18,058 nt of DNA, taken from Cerioporus squamosus. Its lineage: Eukaryota > Basidiomycota > Agaricomycetes > Polyporales > Polyporaceae. The notes beneath the pieces are model-generated. The model worked only from the letters and a program-made list of their open reading frames with translations. It was not told where the DNA came from and ran no database searches. Position numbers and translations under genes: made by a program. The stretch is taken from the NCBI GenBank assembly GCA_022592435.1, contig JABYQS010000571.1, positions 1-18,058 on the forward strand. The letters run 5' to 3'. Below, in pieces: positions 1 through 8,690 of the stretch (position 1 is the stretch's first letter; each line of letters opens with the position of its first letter).

Positions 1-208
1 CGAACGAACGCAAACCAACGGGATGAGGTGGTAAGTGCGTCTCGGGTTCGTCGTGGTGCGGGCGAAGGATCCAGAGCAGGCGCTGAGTTCATTTCCTGGT
101 CGGCAATCTTATTCGCCAGCTAGCCAGCCTCGCGCTTTGCTCGCGTTTATGGTCTTCGCCCCTCACCCCCGTGTAGACTACGATCTGTCTCTGTCCCCGC
201 TAATGTAG

Positions 209-1124
209 GGACACAATCTGTCTCAAGACGCTCTCTGGCTTGCAACACTGTCAGGACTCTCGCTTCGGACACCAGGATGTCCCGCCTCTATAGACTGGCC
301 ACAAACGCCGAGCGATGTACCTTTGCAATACAGCGCCCTTCGCTCCATAGACCTCACACTGGCCGCTGAAAGACCATGCGTGGCCCACATCACAGAGTCA
401 ATCGTCGAGAGCTCGGATGGCAACCTCGAAGTCTTCCACGCGAGTCTGCGACTGGTCGGAGACGTCAATGTCCCAGACCGCGATGTCGACTCACCCGCCT
501 CGGAGCTATCCCCTCCCCATGCCAAGTGGAACGTCGTCTGCAAGGTCGCATACGGGCAAAGCAGACTGAACGCTTTGCTGAAGGATGCCGGCCTGTACCG
601 ACATGAACTGCGTCCATTCAAGGGGACCGTGGTGCCAAAGTGTTATGGCTGCTTCGTCGTCGTGCGACGGCGTTCTCGGCGTCCTCGTCTTGCCTCTACT
701 CCAGCGCGATGCGAAACGCTTGCTCCAAGAGGAACGTCCCGGTGCGGAGAAGCGGCCATGGATAGTGCTCACCACGGAGATACCGCGAGGCCAGACGCGA
801 GGGTACACGCGACCATCCAGCTGTGCGATGCAGAGCGAGTGCAGGAAGCGCAGCAGGGGATGGAAGAACAGCCGCCACATAGGGCGCTGCGTTTGTCGAG
901 GCGGATACGGAGGAGTGGATGCGAAAGGGCAGGAGGGAGGAGGCTGGTCGCGATGTTGAGCGGAGGAGGCAGCGCTCCGCAGAAGATCCCCGCAAGCAGG
1001 CGGCTATCCGTGCTTGCAACAATTGCGCCCTCTGGGACTTGAACATAAACAAGTGGGACAAGCTTCCGATCTGCGCCGAGCCAAACTGTTGCCGTACAAG
1101 GAGCTTCTCCTTGAACCCCAGTAA
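209..1124 (+). pseudogene. Decayed kinase-like gene relic (N-lobe recognisable)
   Basis: An open frame runs from just after a TAG at 206-208 to about 655 and resembles the N-lobe of the intact kinase-like gene at 14308-15408. It has a strand with 'NVVCKVAYGQ' (the candidate ATP-site Lys), then 'LLKDAGLYRHEL', then 'KGTVVPKCYGCFV', matching 'AVVCKHAQGE', 'DARIYQRL' and 'GIPKVIGYY' in that gene. At about 650-665 the frame breaks inside a GTCGTCGTG run: the next expected hinge strand, 'DGVLGVLVLP', continues in another frame. I cannot find a catalytic HGDF-type loop or a DFG motif downstream. No convincing ATG precedes the homologous part, so the 5' end is either an unseen exon or lost. The tail to a TAA at 1122-1124 is open only in pieces and may not belong to the kinase. 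Most likely a pseudogene; a sequencing frameshift cannot be excluded. Confidence 0.5.
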
Positions 1125-1234
1125 GAACCGTCCCTATTCTGTTCGATTTCAAGCTAGGAGGATATAGGGTAAGCTAGGTTTATCTGGGCTGCTCGTCGGA
1201 AGACCGCATAGACTGACAGCTCCTTCCATTCTAG
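1121..1234 (+). other. Intron-like segment with full splice consensus
   Basis: The segment opens with GTAAGA, carries a branch-site-like GACTGAC at 1211-1217, then a pyrimidine-rich run and a CTAG acceptor ending at 1234. A second donor, GTAAGC at 1169, could use the same acceptor. It lies directly behind the kinase-like relic and may be its terminal intron, but three joining phases are possible and none gives a recognisable product. Confidence 0.35.
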
Positions 1235-1426
1235 GCTTCGTTTTGCCTACTTTTGGAGCACGAACTCAACACCAACTTGTCCACTTTCCGCAACTGCACG
1301 TCGCGATGCGCACAAGTTTCGCCCCTCGAGTGCGCAATCGCACAACTGATCATGACGCGTTAAGAAGTTGCGATGGCCCTCTGAACCTCTCTGAACCGAC
1401 GTCAGTCCCTCTGTTATGTAAGCGCC

Positions 1427-1582
1427 ATGACCTGGTCAAGTTCGACCGTTCGGGCCCTCGCCTGCAGTGTTCCTCTCTCTCTCACCACCATCATCTCTGC
1501 CTGTCTCTCTTCGACTTGCCTCCTCCTCACGTTCTCCGGTCACGCTCGCGAGGTCTTGCCAACAGACAGCCATGTAAATTGA
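1427..1582 (+). CDS. Possible small hydrophobic peptide, 51 aa
   Basis: An ATG-started frame of 51 codons ends in TGA. The product has a short polar start, a long Leu/Ser/Thr/Cys-rich hydrophobic middle (about residues 8-37) and a polar tail ending 'LPTDSHVN', the shape of a signal peptide or single membrane segment. A Kozak-like 'GCGCCATGA' surrounds the start. Three Cys lie in the hydrophobic stretch. The underlying DNA is a CT-rich tract, which alone yields Leu/Ser/Pro-rich translations, so the hydrophobicity may be a composition artefact. No family is recognised. Confidence 0.15.
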   Translation: MTWSSSTVRALACSVPLSLTTIISACLSSTCLLLTFSGHAREVLPTDSHVN

Positions 1583-1846
1583 AGCCAGTAAGTAGTCCGG
1601 ATGCCCTTGTGATGTTGCTGACGTCACCGCGCGCATATAGGGACTCCGTATGAGTGGCATCCCTATGGGAGAGCGCTTGGTGAGTCGCCCAGAGTCTCTG
1701 GATGTCCGGCGCCGCTGACGTGGAGGAATTTGGCCAGGACGGGCAGGCAGTGGGAATGCAGGTGAGGTTTCTCGTAGCTCTGACGGATACTCAGCTTAAC
1801 GTCGCACCCACAGCCTTCGAAGACACGCGACTTGCTCCCGGGGACC

Positions 1847-1956
1847 GACATCGCGAGCGCGGCACGTGGACGCGGCAACGGACATTGCGAGCGCGGCACT
1901 GGGGCACAGCGGCAGACGACACTTGGGCGCGGCGATGGACGTCGCGAGCACGGTGA
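1847..1956 (+). repeat. Degenerate minisatellite, three ~19-bp units
   Basis: The 19-bp unit GACATCGCGAGCGCGGCAC starts at 1847, recurs with one change at 1881, and recurs more diverged at 1938 (GACGTCGCGAGCACGGTGA). Spacings are 34 and 57 bp. The units translate as TDIASAA-like heptads, but the first two are in different frames, so this is a DNA repeat rather than a conserved protein repeat. The last unit runs into a GTGAGT donor-like site. Confidence 0.45.
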
Positions 1957-1959
1957 GTG

Positions 1960-3594
1960 CAAGTTTTTGGTGCAGAGGGGCGGGCTGGGTATCCGGAGGG
2001 CGGGTTCAGTATGGGCATAGCTATACTTACGTGTATATGATGATATGTGTCAATCTATAATTCCAGTTCTTCATACACACCAGTAGCGTTGAGTTGAGCG
2101 TAATAGATCTGCTCTTGTGGAGCCGGTTGGAATCATCTAGGGAAGTCTATAAAACCCGGACAATTTTGTATTGTCGTCTATGCGGATCTATTATGGACTA
2201 TTGAAGTGCTCAGCATAGCTTATAATACATGGTAATCGTTCGTAATAGGTCCGATTCTCACTGGGCTTGAACCTTCAGACGTATGCACCGTACTCATGGT
2301 GCCAGATTGTTATAGTGAACGCGGAGACCCACAGAGATACTATGTAGTGGCGAGGTCTACCGCTGAAGGAGCTTCCAGGCCGTGGCAGGCAGGATACGGG
2401 CGAGAGAAAATGAGGGGAGACCACGTATCATGGTCACCACCTCATGTGTACAAACGTGTCCTACCGCGGGCCAAAATGGTGCATATATGCAGAGTTGTCG
2501 CAGCTTCCGAGGAGGAAGGAGCGGATGGAGTGAACCATGGACACGGCAACTGACTGTGCAGCGAGCGTGCCTTGGAGGTGCCGCGCACCGAGACAGGAGA
2601 GAAATAGAGGCAACACTCGGAAGAGAGATCGGAAGAGCGCACAGCAGGTCGCGATGACGGGACCAGTGCGGAGAACATGTGAGGATACGTGATAGACAGC
2701 CAGGTAGGATGATCAGCAAGGTCCGGAAGAGGTCGCAGGGCAGGCCGCTCGATCAACCGCGCACTGCGCGATATACCAGGGGCAGGAGAGGGGGAACCGG
2801 TGCGCATATAAGGTGTGACGCATATCCAGCGCCATGCGCAGACGGCTGCCTCGCGCGATCCGGGAGTATATGGACGGAAGGAGGCTTTCCGGAAGCTTGG
2901 TGAGAGGCGAAAGTGCTGCTCGTGCCAGAGCACCAGTCCAATGTACCAGCGGACGTCTCGTCCCGAGGATGGGACGCATGATACCGATCAGATCCTGTGG
3001 ACGAAGACCCCGTGCGTAAGTAAGACAGATCATTGTGACGCGCGAATTTGTCAAGCACGCACCCAGTCCAACAAGCGGTTCGCAGCTGAGTATCCTTCGA
3101 GCCAGCTGTCGTGGACGTGTATGACTAGACGCGCGACAGTGATGCTCCTGAGTATGCTTGATGGTGCATGATACGAGGCGACCGGAGAGGAAACGGACGA
3201 GCGAAGGCACTCTGCTGAGCGTGCGATACCATGTCCTGACTGACTGTATGCTTTAGCTCGACGTATCCACACCAGGGGCACATAGGGAGAGTGATATGTC
3301 ATCGGAGATTGTCCGATGTGCGAGATGGGAAGGTGAAAAGCCTGCCCGAGTGTCAGCAATATCGAGTAGCGTCCCTTGGACAGTGTTCGAGGAAAGATGA
3401 AGATCGTTGAGGGACGACATCCGCTTGGCAACCATGGATGGTACGTCCTCATATCGAGGAGTACATCCCCTCATCGCACGGCGAGGGCCCATGGTGACTG
3501 AACATCGAAGAAGGACTTACCCAGGCTGACCTGGAGTCCGCTCACAACATCGTATCGCCCAGTCAGAGAAAGAACGATGGGTGAGGTTGTTTCA
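1960..3594. other. Region without a supportable gene
   Basis: About 2000-2300 is distinctly AT-richer than the rest and contains TATAAAA-like words but no coding signal. From 2296 to 3594 there are several overlapping frames of 60-165 codons on both strands; all are Arg/Ser/Pro-rich, none shows a recognisable motif, and none has a coherent exon structure. A TATA-like GCATATAAGG at about 2804 sits in front of an Arg-rich 61-codon frame starting at 2834, which I do not accept as a gene. The last part, 3480-3594, probably holds the 3' UTR of the DMAC1-like gene. Confidence 0.4.
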
Positions 3595-3889
3595 TTACTT
3601 CGTCCATCGAAGCGCACTAGCGACCAGAAAACCTGGTGCACAATCCCGTCAGAACTGGTCCTGGTACAGTGACTAGTCTGCACTCACCAACACCCACTCC
3701 AGCCATGATCCTCTTCCCCACGACAGAGCCCGGCGCATGTGCGCGAGACATAGCCAGCGCATAAATCCCGACACCTCCAAGTGCGCCTGTGCCGATGACG
3801 CGACATGCGAGGCAGTCTTGCGGTCTCGTAGCGAGATTATATTCCTGCTCATGATTTGGAGACATCTCTTCATGATGCGACGTGGACAT
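3595..3889 (-). CDS. DMAC1/Dmo2-like (DUF4536) mitochondrial membrane protein, 79 aa
   Basis: Two exons, 3889-3688 and 3632-3595, are joined across a 55-nt GTGAGT...CAG intron, giving 240 nt (79 aa plus TAA). The protein has a polar N-terminus, then 'RPQDCLACRVIG' (a C-x2-C pair at residues 26 and 29), a first Gly/Ala-rich hydrophobic segment (about 31-47), a 'PGS..GKRIMAG' link (53-64) and a second hydrophobic segment ending 'FLVASALRWTK'. This C-x2-C, two-helix, PGS-GK pattern is that of the DMAC1/Dmo2-like family. Its human member is an assembly factor of the distal membrane arm of respiratory complex I, so an inner-mitochondrial-membrane location is expected. Without splicing the frame would end in an unrelated tail, whereas splicing restores the second helix and the usual ~80-aa length. 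The first ATG (3889) is chosen; a second Met at codon 9 is possible. The gene stands alone between unannotated DNA. Confidence 0.85.
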
Positions 3890-4448
3890 CAGGTTCGACG
3901 TTCAGTATTGCAGCGAGAGGAAGAAGACTCGTGGTGAGCGCAAAAAGACGATATGCGACTCGGACAAGCCGGACCAGGGCCCAGAGACGCGTCTTCATCA
4001 TGCCGTGCACGCGCGCTCGGCACCGCCCGAGTGCGAGGGTTCGACTCTCTCCCATACCACCACTTCTTCTCTCCGAAGGAAAGACCGGACTCGTACTGGT
4101 GATGGAAGTTGTGGTGTCAGCGCAGTGTCTCATTCCACAGTGCTTGTGACTATAGATGAGTACCGAGTTCTATGTGGGCCTACCTAATAGGACTGCTTCA
4201 CCGCGCTAACTTTCCCTCCGCAAGTTTCTGCAGGACATTTCTGGTGAACTGCTTCGCCACGGTCAACCTGATAGTCGAAGGACCAGTGACTCTCACCCCG
4301 TGTACTGGCCGAGGCAAATCCGGACATGTATTCGGTCAACAACGTCGACGTTTCCTTCAGGAGAAGCCACAGTCATGACTCGGGACCGCGTGACAATTTA
4401 TATTGTTCTATGCTCAACGGGGCCCTGTCCCACCATCTCAGCAAGAAG
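3890..4448. other. Intergenic region upstream of the DMAC1-like gene
   Basis: This 0.56 kb lies between the start of the DMAC1-like gene and the 3' end of the kinase pseudogene. It should hold the minus-strand promoter and 5' UTR of the former. I see no clear TATA box at a suitable distance and no coding frame with recognisable content. A T-arm-like string near 4030 was checked and rejected as a tRNA. Confidence 0.4.
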
Positions 4449-5275
4449 CTAGACTGGGCCGCTAAGCTCTAGAGACAAGGCCTCTCTATAAGAGAAACCC
4501 ATAAGCAGATGCTACAATTATATGCGCAGCGCGACGCACCGGGTCTCCATGCTCCACAGCTCAGCCTCTTTACAAGCATCGTACAGGTCGCTGCATGGGA
4601 AGTCAGACCGCGCCGGTACTGGTTCGCATACCCCGATCTTGCCATCGAAGGGACACGTGTGGTTGTGACCGTCTTCAAAATCAACATGCACAGAGACGGT
4701 GCCGTGACTGGCTGCTGCTGCTACGATGTCCGGTGCCGCAAAGTTTTTGTGCTGGACGCCTGCGGCGTGAACACAACACCGCCGCCCTCCTGCCAGCACA
4801 CGCACGCGATGCCTGAGCACCTGTCCGCGCGAGATCGGGAAGAGCACGGCCGTACCTGATTTCGGGGGAGTAGCACTTCAGCAATGCAGAGAGCTCCGAA
4901 CCGCAGTCCTGCATGATTAGGACTGCGACTGGGCCGTCTTCAGGAGTATCCCCCCACAAAGAGCCCCTAGATCTCCGGGACGAACAGGCCTTGCAGGTTG
5001 TCGAGCTTCTCGCAGATTTCGCCCTCCTTGGTGAGGGCATGGACTCGTCGTTGACCGTAGCCGACTTTGCAGACTACGTCCAAGTCCGTCTCCTCGTGTG
5101 TGCTGGTAGACAGCACGAACTCGGAGGCGACGCCGGCACGGAGCTGCCAGCGGGCGCAGAACACCGCCATATTTCCATCCGGGCGTTCGGCGAGGAGCTC
5201 TGTCAGAATAACGTCAAGCTCGGGCTTCCCCACATCTCTCGCAGAGTAGTAGGAGGGAAGGCGGTCGCATAACGG
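4449..5275 (-). pseudogene. Kinase-like pseudogene, same family as 14308-15408
   Basis: Read on the minus strand, the N-lobe appears as 'DVVCKVGYGQ' (candidate ATP-site Lys), 'EGEICEKLDNLQGLFVPEI', then 'VAVLIMQDCG' as hinge; the C-lobe as 'HAAGVQHKNFAAPDIV', 'HVDFEDG' and 'ACKEAELWS'. A TAG interrupts the frame where the intact relative has Tyr (PEI-stop-G against VIGYY), and a one-base shift follows near a run of six G at about 4955-4962. The catalytic loop reads HKNF and the metal site DFE, so the Asp of HGDF and the Gly of DFG are both replaced. Introns at 4855-4790 and 4539-4486 sit where the intact gene has its two introns, although the first now joins out of frame. After the second, the frame ends in TAG at 4451-4449. 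No ATG starts the frame, which opens straight after the TAG that closes the pseudogene upstream. Confidence 0.75.
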
Positions 5276-6955
5276 CTAATCACCGGGTGGCCAGTCGGGG
5301 TCTCTCTTGTCGACGGATGTCGTGTCCCGGGGCCAGTACAGAAGCGACATTGCAAGCCTAAAGTATGGAGTCAGTAAAAAGGAGCATCTTAGCCGCTGCA
5401 TACGTACCTCCTCTATGGCTGGACAAGTTCTAGGGCGGCGATCCTTTGAGTGATTGAGTCCTCTGCCCCTTGGGTCGGACATGCGCTTGATTGCAACCTC
5501 GGCAGCACTCTTAGGCTGTGCGAAGGGTGGTTAGATACTGTAGAGTACAAGGAAAAGCTTGCATACTAAATCCTGCACTCACCTCTTTCACAGGGTCCCA
5601 GTGAATAACCTCTAGCGAAAAAACACTGATCAAATGCCCCTCCTGGCCCGCCAGCACCGCATGCAGCCTATCTAGCCGCGCCCGCACGATGGCGCCCTCG
5701 CCCCCCAGCAGCTCGTCCGCGTCCGCCAGCATAGCCGGCTCCCATGTGAACGTCGGCATCCAGCACCCGTTGGAACCCTTCGCACACGCGAATGAGTGTG
5801 ACTCCGGTTTTCGCAAGATAGACGGATCTGTTGCTGTTGATCCATCTTGATTTTCGGCCCCGTAAGCCTGGTCCGCGAGGTCCAATGCGTCCGCGACAAT
5901 CGTCTTCAGTGGTGGGCCTGTGTTGTCGGACGGATCGTACAAGGGGTCATCGGGGATCGTTGGGACCACTGGCACCCTCCGGAAGCGTTCACTCCACCCG
6001 CCGTAGTCCGGCTCCTCCCCGTACTCCAGCCCGCGTGCGTACTGTAATCTATAAACTCCTCGAACACCGTTAAGTCTCCGAAACCGGCAAACCGCGCCAC
6101 AGTCCGCAACCTCTGGCGCGAAAAACCGTGATGCGCTCGCGCTGGGTAGAGAGTCGAGAGTCGGCATCGGCATCGCGGAGGTCCCAGGGTAGACGGCCGG
6201 CCATGAGCGCGAGGAGGGTGTACGACAGGGACTCGATGTCGTCTCTGCGCGACGGTGCTGCTACCGGCAGCAGTGACGAGTGAGAGGATCACTCACAGTG
6301 GTGGAGATGCCCGTTGAGGCTCATATAGTCGGACGTCCCTACCGAGTACGGCGTGCCCTTGTCCGGCAGATGTTGTAGCGTGACAGGGTCCCTGTACGGC
6401 CTGCAGATCCCAAAGTCAATGATCCGCACCCGGCCGTCCCCCTCCGAGCCGACCGTGAGATTCGACGGCTTGACGTCGCAGTAGACGATCCCGCACGACT
6501 GGATGTGCTCGAGCCCGTCTAGCTGCCAAACGTCACTGTCAGAACTCAAGTACACTACACGAGGGGCGAGGGGGATGGGGCAGGGCCTCACCACCTGAAC
6601 AGCAATCACGACGAGGTTACGCAGCGTAAGCTTTGCAACCGCATCGAGAAGCTCGAGCACTAGGTACTCGTAGAACTGGGACTTGCCCCATGCGTACACG
6701 TGCGGGATGGCTTTGTGACCTGTTGCGAGTCCAGTCAGAAAACACGCGCGAGTCTAACCAGTGTTGAGATCATCGCCGAACTCACCCTGGAGGACGAGCG
6801 CGCACACTTTGTGCTGTAGCCGCGGATGCTCGACGTGGTCCGTTATGTGGCACTTCTTCACCGCTACGAGTCTCTATCGTCCATAACCCGAGCACGGTAC
6901 ACACGCCCTGAAGGACCATAAGCTGCCGGAGGTTCGCAAGGTTCGCGCCAGACAT
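5276..6955 (-). pseudogene. Casein-kinase-1-like protein kinase pseudogene
   Basis: Minus-strand pieces in order: a glycine-loop relic 'AYGPSGRVYRARVMDDRD'; after a one-base loss, 'VAVKKCHITDHVEHPRLQHK' (ATP-site Lys); intron 6785-6720; 'IPHVYAWGKSQFYEYLVLEL' (hinge); intron 6591-6523; 'CGIVYCDVKPSNL' (catalytic loop), 'RIIDFGICRPYRD' (DFG) and 'GTSDYMSLNGHLHH'; intron 6296-6258; then 'SRRDDIESLSYTLLALM' and 'GRLPWDL'. This order and the DFG/SRRDDIESL signatures identify a casein-kinase-1-like serine/threonine kinase. Two further breaks follow: about 6095-6110 (a shift into 'FAGFGDLTVFEEFIDY') and about 6036-6047 (a small TACAGTAC duplication before 'ARGLEYGEEPDY'). A long C-terminal part, 'PDDPLYDPSDNTGPP...EVIHWDPVKE', continues across introns 5582-5516 and 5407-5358. 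The active-site residues survive but at least three frame lesions remain, so a full kinase is unlikely. The start is unclear; ATG 6955 is a guess. Confidence 0.75.
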
Positions 6956-7589
6956 ACCAAAACCGCCCCTGACCCACTTCTCTTTCAAAATGAACAGACG
7001 CATCCTGGGGAAAGATAGGGTGACCGTGTCAAGAAACAGAGAACGAAGTGCAAGCCCCTCAGATCTCAGCGCGTGGAAGCCTTAGCAAGCCTGTCGCAAT
7101 GATAATGGTGAGGGCGGTATCAAGAACCTTGCAACATGAGCCTCGCGATGGTGGTGAGAGAGCAAGAGGAGGATCAAACCTGTCTTGGCAGCCAATGGCA
7201 TACAGCGAGAAGAGTCATGCCGAAAGTGCGGCATGGCAGGCGCCCGTAGTGTCCGCCAACAGCGACAAAGTTCGCATTTAACCCCAACCATCACCTACCA
7301 CCACTCCTGCATCTGAGTCTTTCCCTAACCCACTCTTGCAGATCCCGCCAATGTCCGCATGAGGAGGTGCCGTACGCTGTGCTCCGCTACGATGTCGGTG
7401 AGTCCTGCAATTCCAACCTGCAAGTCACAAGTTCAGTTGGGAGATGTCAGATCATGCGCATACATTCACATGTTCGGTACCTTCCTCTATTACATAATGG
7501 CACAAAGACACCAGGTCTCTGGATTTAAGACACACAGCGGGCAGCGGGATGTATCGACGCACCGGGTTCAACCTCGCGACAGTGGCGAC

Positions 7590-8500
7590 ACTACTGTAGA
7601 GTTTTGACCGATGCGGCGCGTCACAGGTCACAGGGACCTCCGCCACACCGCATCGTGCTGTAGGTCACAGGTCACGGCCCCTTTGGGGCCCCCATTTTCG
7701 CGTTTTGGCTCGCACTACGTGCACCGGGCAAAATTTTGGTTGGGGAAAGGGGAGTGAAAGCCCCGGACGGGCTAAAGTATCACACGGCTATGATTTGTCT
7801 TTCCTAAGCGGCGAAAGTATAACTTAACTGGTCATTTGCCAGGCCTTTCAGGCGGCGCGATGGGTAACCCTTCTCATAGCCAATGGCGGGCTGTGAAATA
7901 CCGAGGAAAGTCAAACTTAACCTGTCATATTCTGGCCAGCGAAAGGGAAGGGAAAGGTTACCTTATGCACCCCTTTCTGGCAGGCGGATATACGTCCTTT
8001 CTCTGGCATTTCTAGCGGCGTACAAGGGTACCTTTCCCGTAGTCTTTCACGGAGCTGTAAAGATAGTGGTTAGGACAGCTTTGCCGCGACGTGAAAGGCC
8101 GCATAAAGCCGGCATAAAGGTTACCTTTGACAACCCTATCGTAGAATGCGAAAATCAAGTGAATGTTAGGCTTTCACTTGCCTTCCCGCTGACACGATAT
8201 ACTATGGGAAAGGTTACCCTTCCCGCCACCTGAAAGGCCTGGCAAATGACCATCTAAGTTATACTTTCGCCGCTTAGGAAAGACAATTTAAAGCCGTGTG
8301 ATACTTTAGCCCGTCCGGGGCTTTCACTCCCCTTTCCCCAATCGAAATTTTGCCCGGTGCACGTAGTGTCGGTTTTCGGGCGTTTAGCAGGCCAAATCAG
8401 GCAAATTTTGGGCGCCTCCGCTCCGCTCCGGCGACTGCGGGCGGTTACAGGTCACACCCCGCTGGGGCCTGCACCGCATCGGTCGAAACTCTACAGTAGT
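7590..8500. mobile_element. Foldback / non-autonomous inverted-repeat element (~0.91 kb)
   Basis: The ends are inverted 27-mers (7590-7616 and 8474-8500, ACTACTGTAGAGTTT.GACCG... with one mismatch by eye). Farther in, 7713-7852 and 8229-8368 are 140-bp inverted arms with about 7 mismatches (~95% identity). The stretches between outer and inner arms (7617-7712, 8369-8473) do not pair well; instead both hold a GTYACAGGTCAC...CCCC..TGGGGCC module in direct orientation. Candidate target-site duplications are TA (ends then start CTGTAGAG) or AC; the palindromic end makes the choice ambiguous. The interior is itself symmetrical. No transposase is encoded; the 116-codon frame at 7883-8233 follows the repeats and is taken as spurious. 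The arrangement fits a MITE-like or foldback DNA transposon mobilised in trans; the superfamily is not determined. Confidence 0.8.
7862..8221. repeat. Five short palindromes placed symmetrically inside the element
   Basis: AAGGKTAMCCTT-type palindromes occur at 7862-7872, 7954-7964, 8024-8035, 8116-8128 and 8210-8221. Their centres are about 92, 70, 93 and 93 bp apart, and the outer two pairs are both symmetrical about ~8041, the middle of the element. Each of the left ones lies near a CCTTTC.GG..GGCG-like word. They could be binding sites for a trans-acting transposase or simply products of repeated inverted duplication. Confidence 0.6.
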
Positions 8501-8690
8501 ACTTACGTCCACCCGGGCTCGTAACCTCGTATGCTCACGGTTCCTCCCGGAGGCTTCCCAACTACATACCTCCGTCGAAGCCTCACAATCACCTTCCTTA
8601 TCACGACTTGCACAGCACCGGATCTCGAGGGATTGCTGCCAAGGGCGCCCCGTAGCACAAACCGCGCAGCAGGCGTCTGACGTCATCAGG

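Larger units (their letters stand above)
7143..8690. repeat. Diverged direct duplication, copy 1 (interrupted by the foldback element)
   Basis: Blocks shared with copy 2 in the same order and orientation: 7181-7284 with 9448-9552 (TGTCTTGGCAGCCAAT ... GTTCGCA/CTTAACCCC), GCGCATACAT near 7455 with one near 9753, GGCTCGTAACCTCG at about 8517-8529 with 9882-9895, and 8632-8669 with 9984-10019 (CCAAGGGCSCC..TAGCACAAAYCGCGCAG), followed by CTGACGTCA in both. Distances between blocks agree once the 0.9 kb element is removed. Both copies carry a short ATG frame starting MPKV, closed by TAG in this copy. The nature of the duplicated unit is unknown. Confidence 0.65.

Noticed and set aside
135..141. 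TTTGCTC, the core site bound by Mac1/Cuf1-type copper regulators
   Set aside because: A single 7-mer is expected by chance in this length and it lies over 11 kb from the copper-fist gene, near only a decayed relic.
919..1167. Cys pairs (ACNNC ... PICAEPNC) resembling a MYND-type zinc finger
   Set aside because: Spacing and the missing downstream Cys/His do not fit, and another frame over the same bases is equally protein-like.
2240..2275. GGTCCGATTCTC string resembling a tRNA T-arm
   Set aside because: The flanking bases do not form a five-base-pair stem and no other cloverleaf arms are present.
2834..3019. Arg-rich 61-codon frame behind a TATA-like site
   Set aside because: No recognisable motif and an internal GTGAGA/CAG pair that could as well make it an intron-exon boundary; evidence too thin.
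2713..3452. Minus-strand frames of 133-165 codons
   Set aside because: They overlap one another in different frames, are rich in Arg/Ser/Pro, and show no domain or exon logic.
4020..4055. T-arm-like string GAGGGTTCGACTCTCTC suggesting a tRNA
   Set aside because: The seven bases after it (CCATACC) have no matching 5' acceptor strand upstream, and no anticodon arm can be placed.
7883..8233. 116-codon frame inside the foldback element
   Set aside because: It runs across the palindromes and into the inverted arm; the sequence is explained by the repeats and no transposase motif is present.
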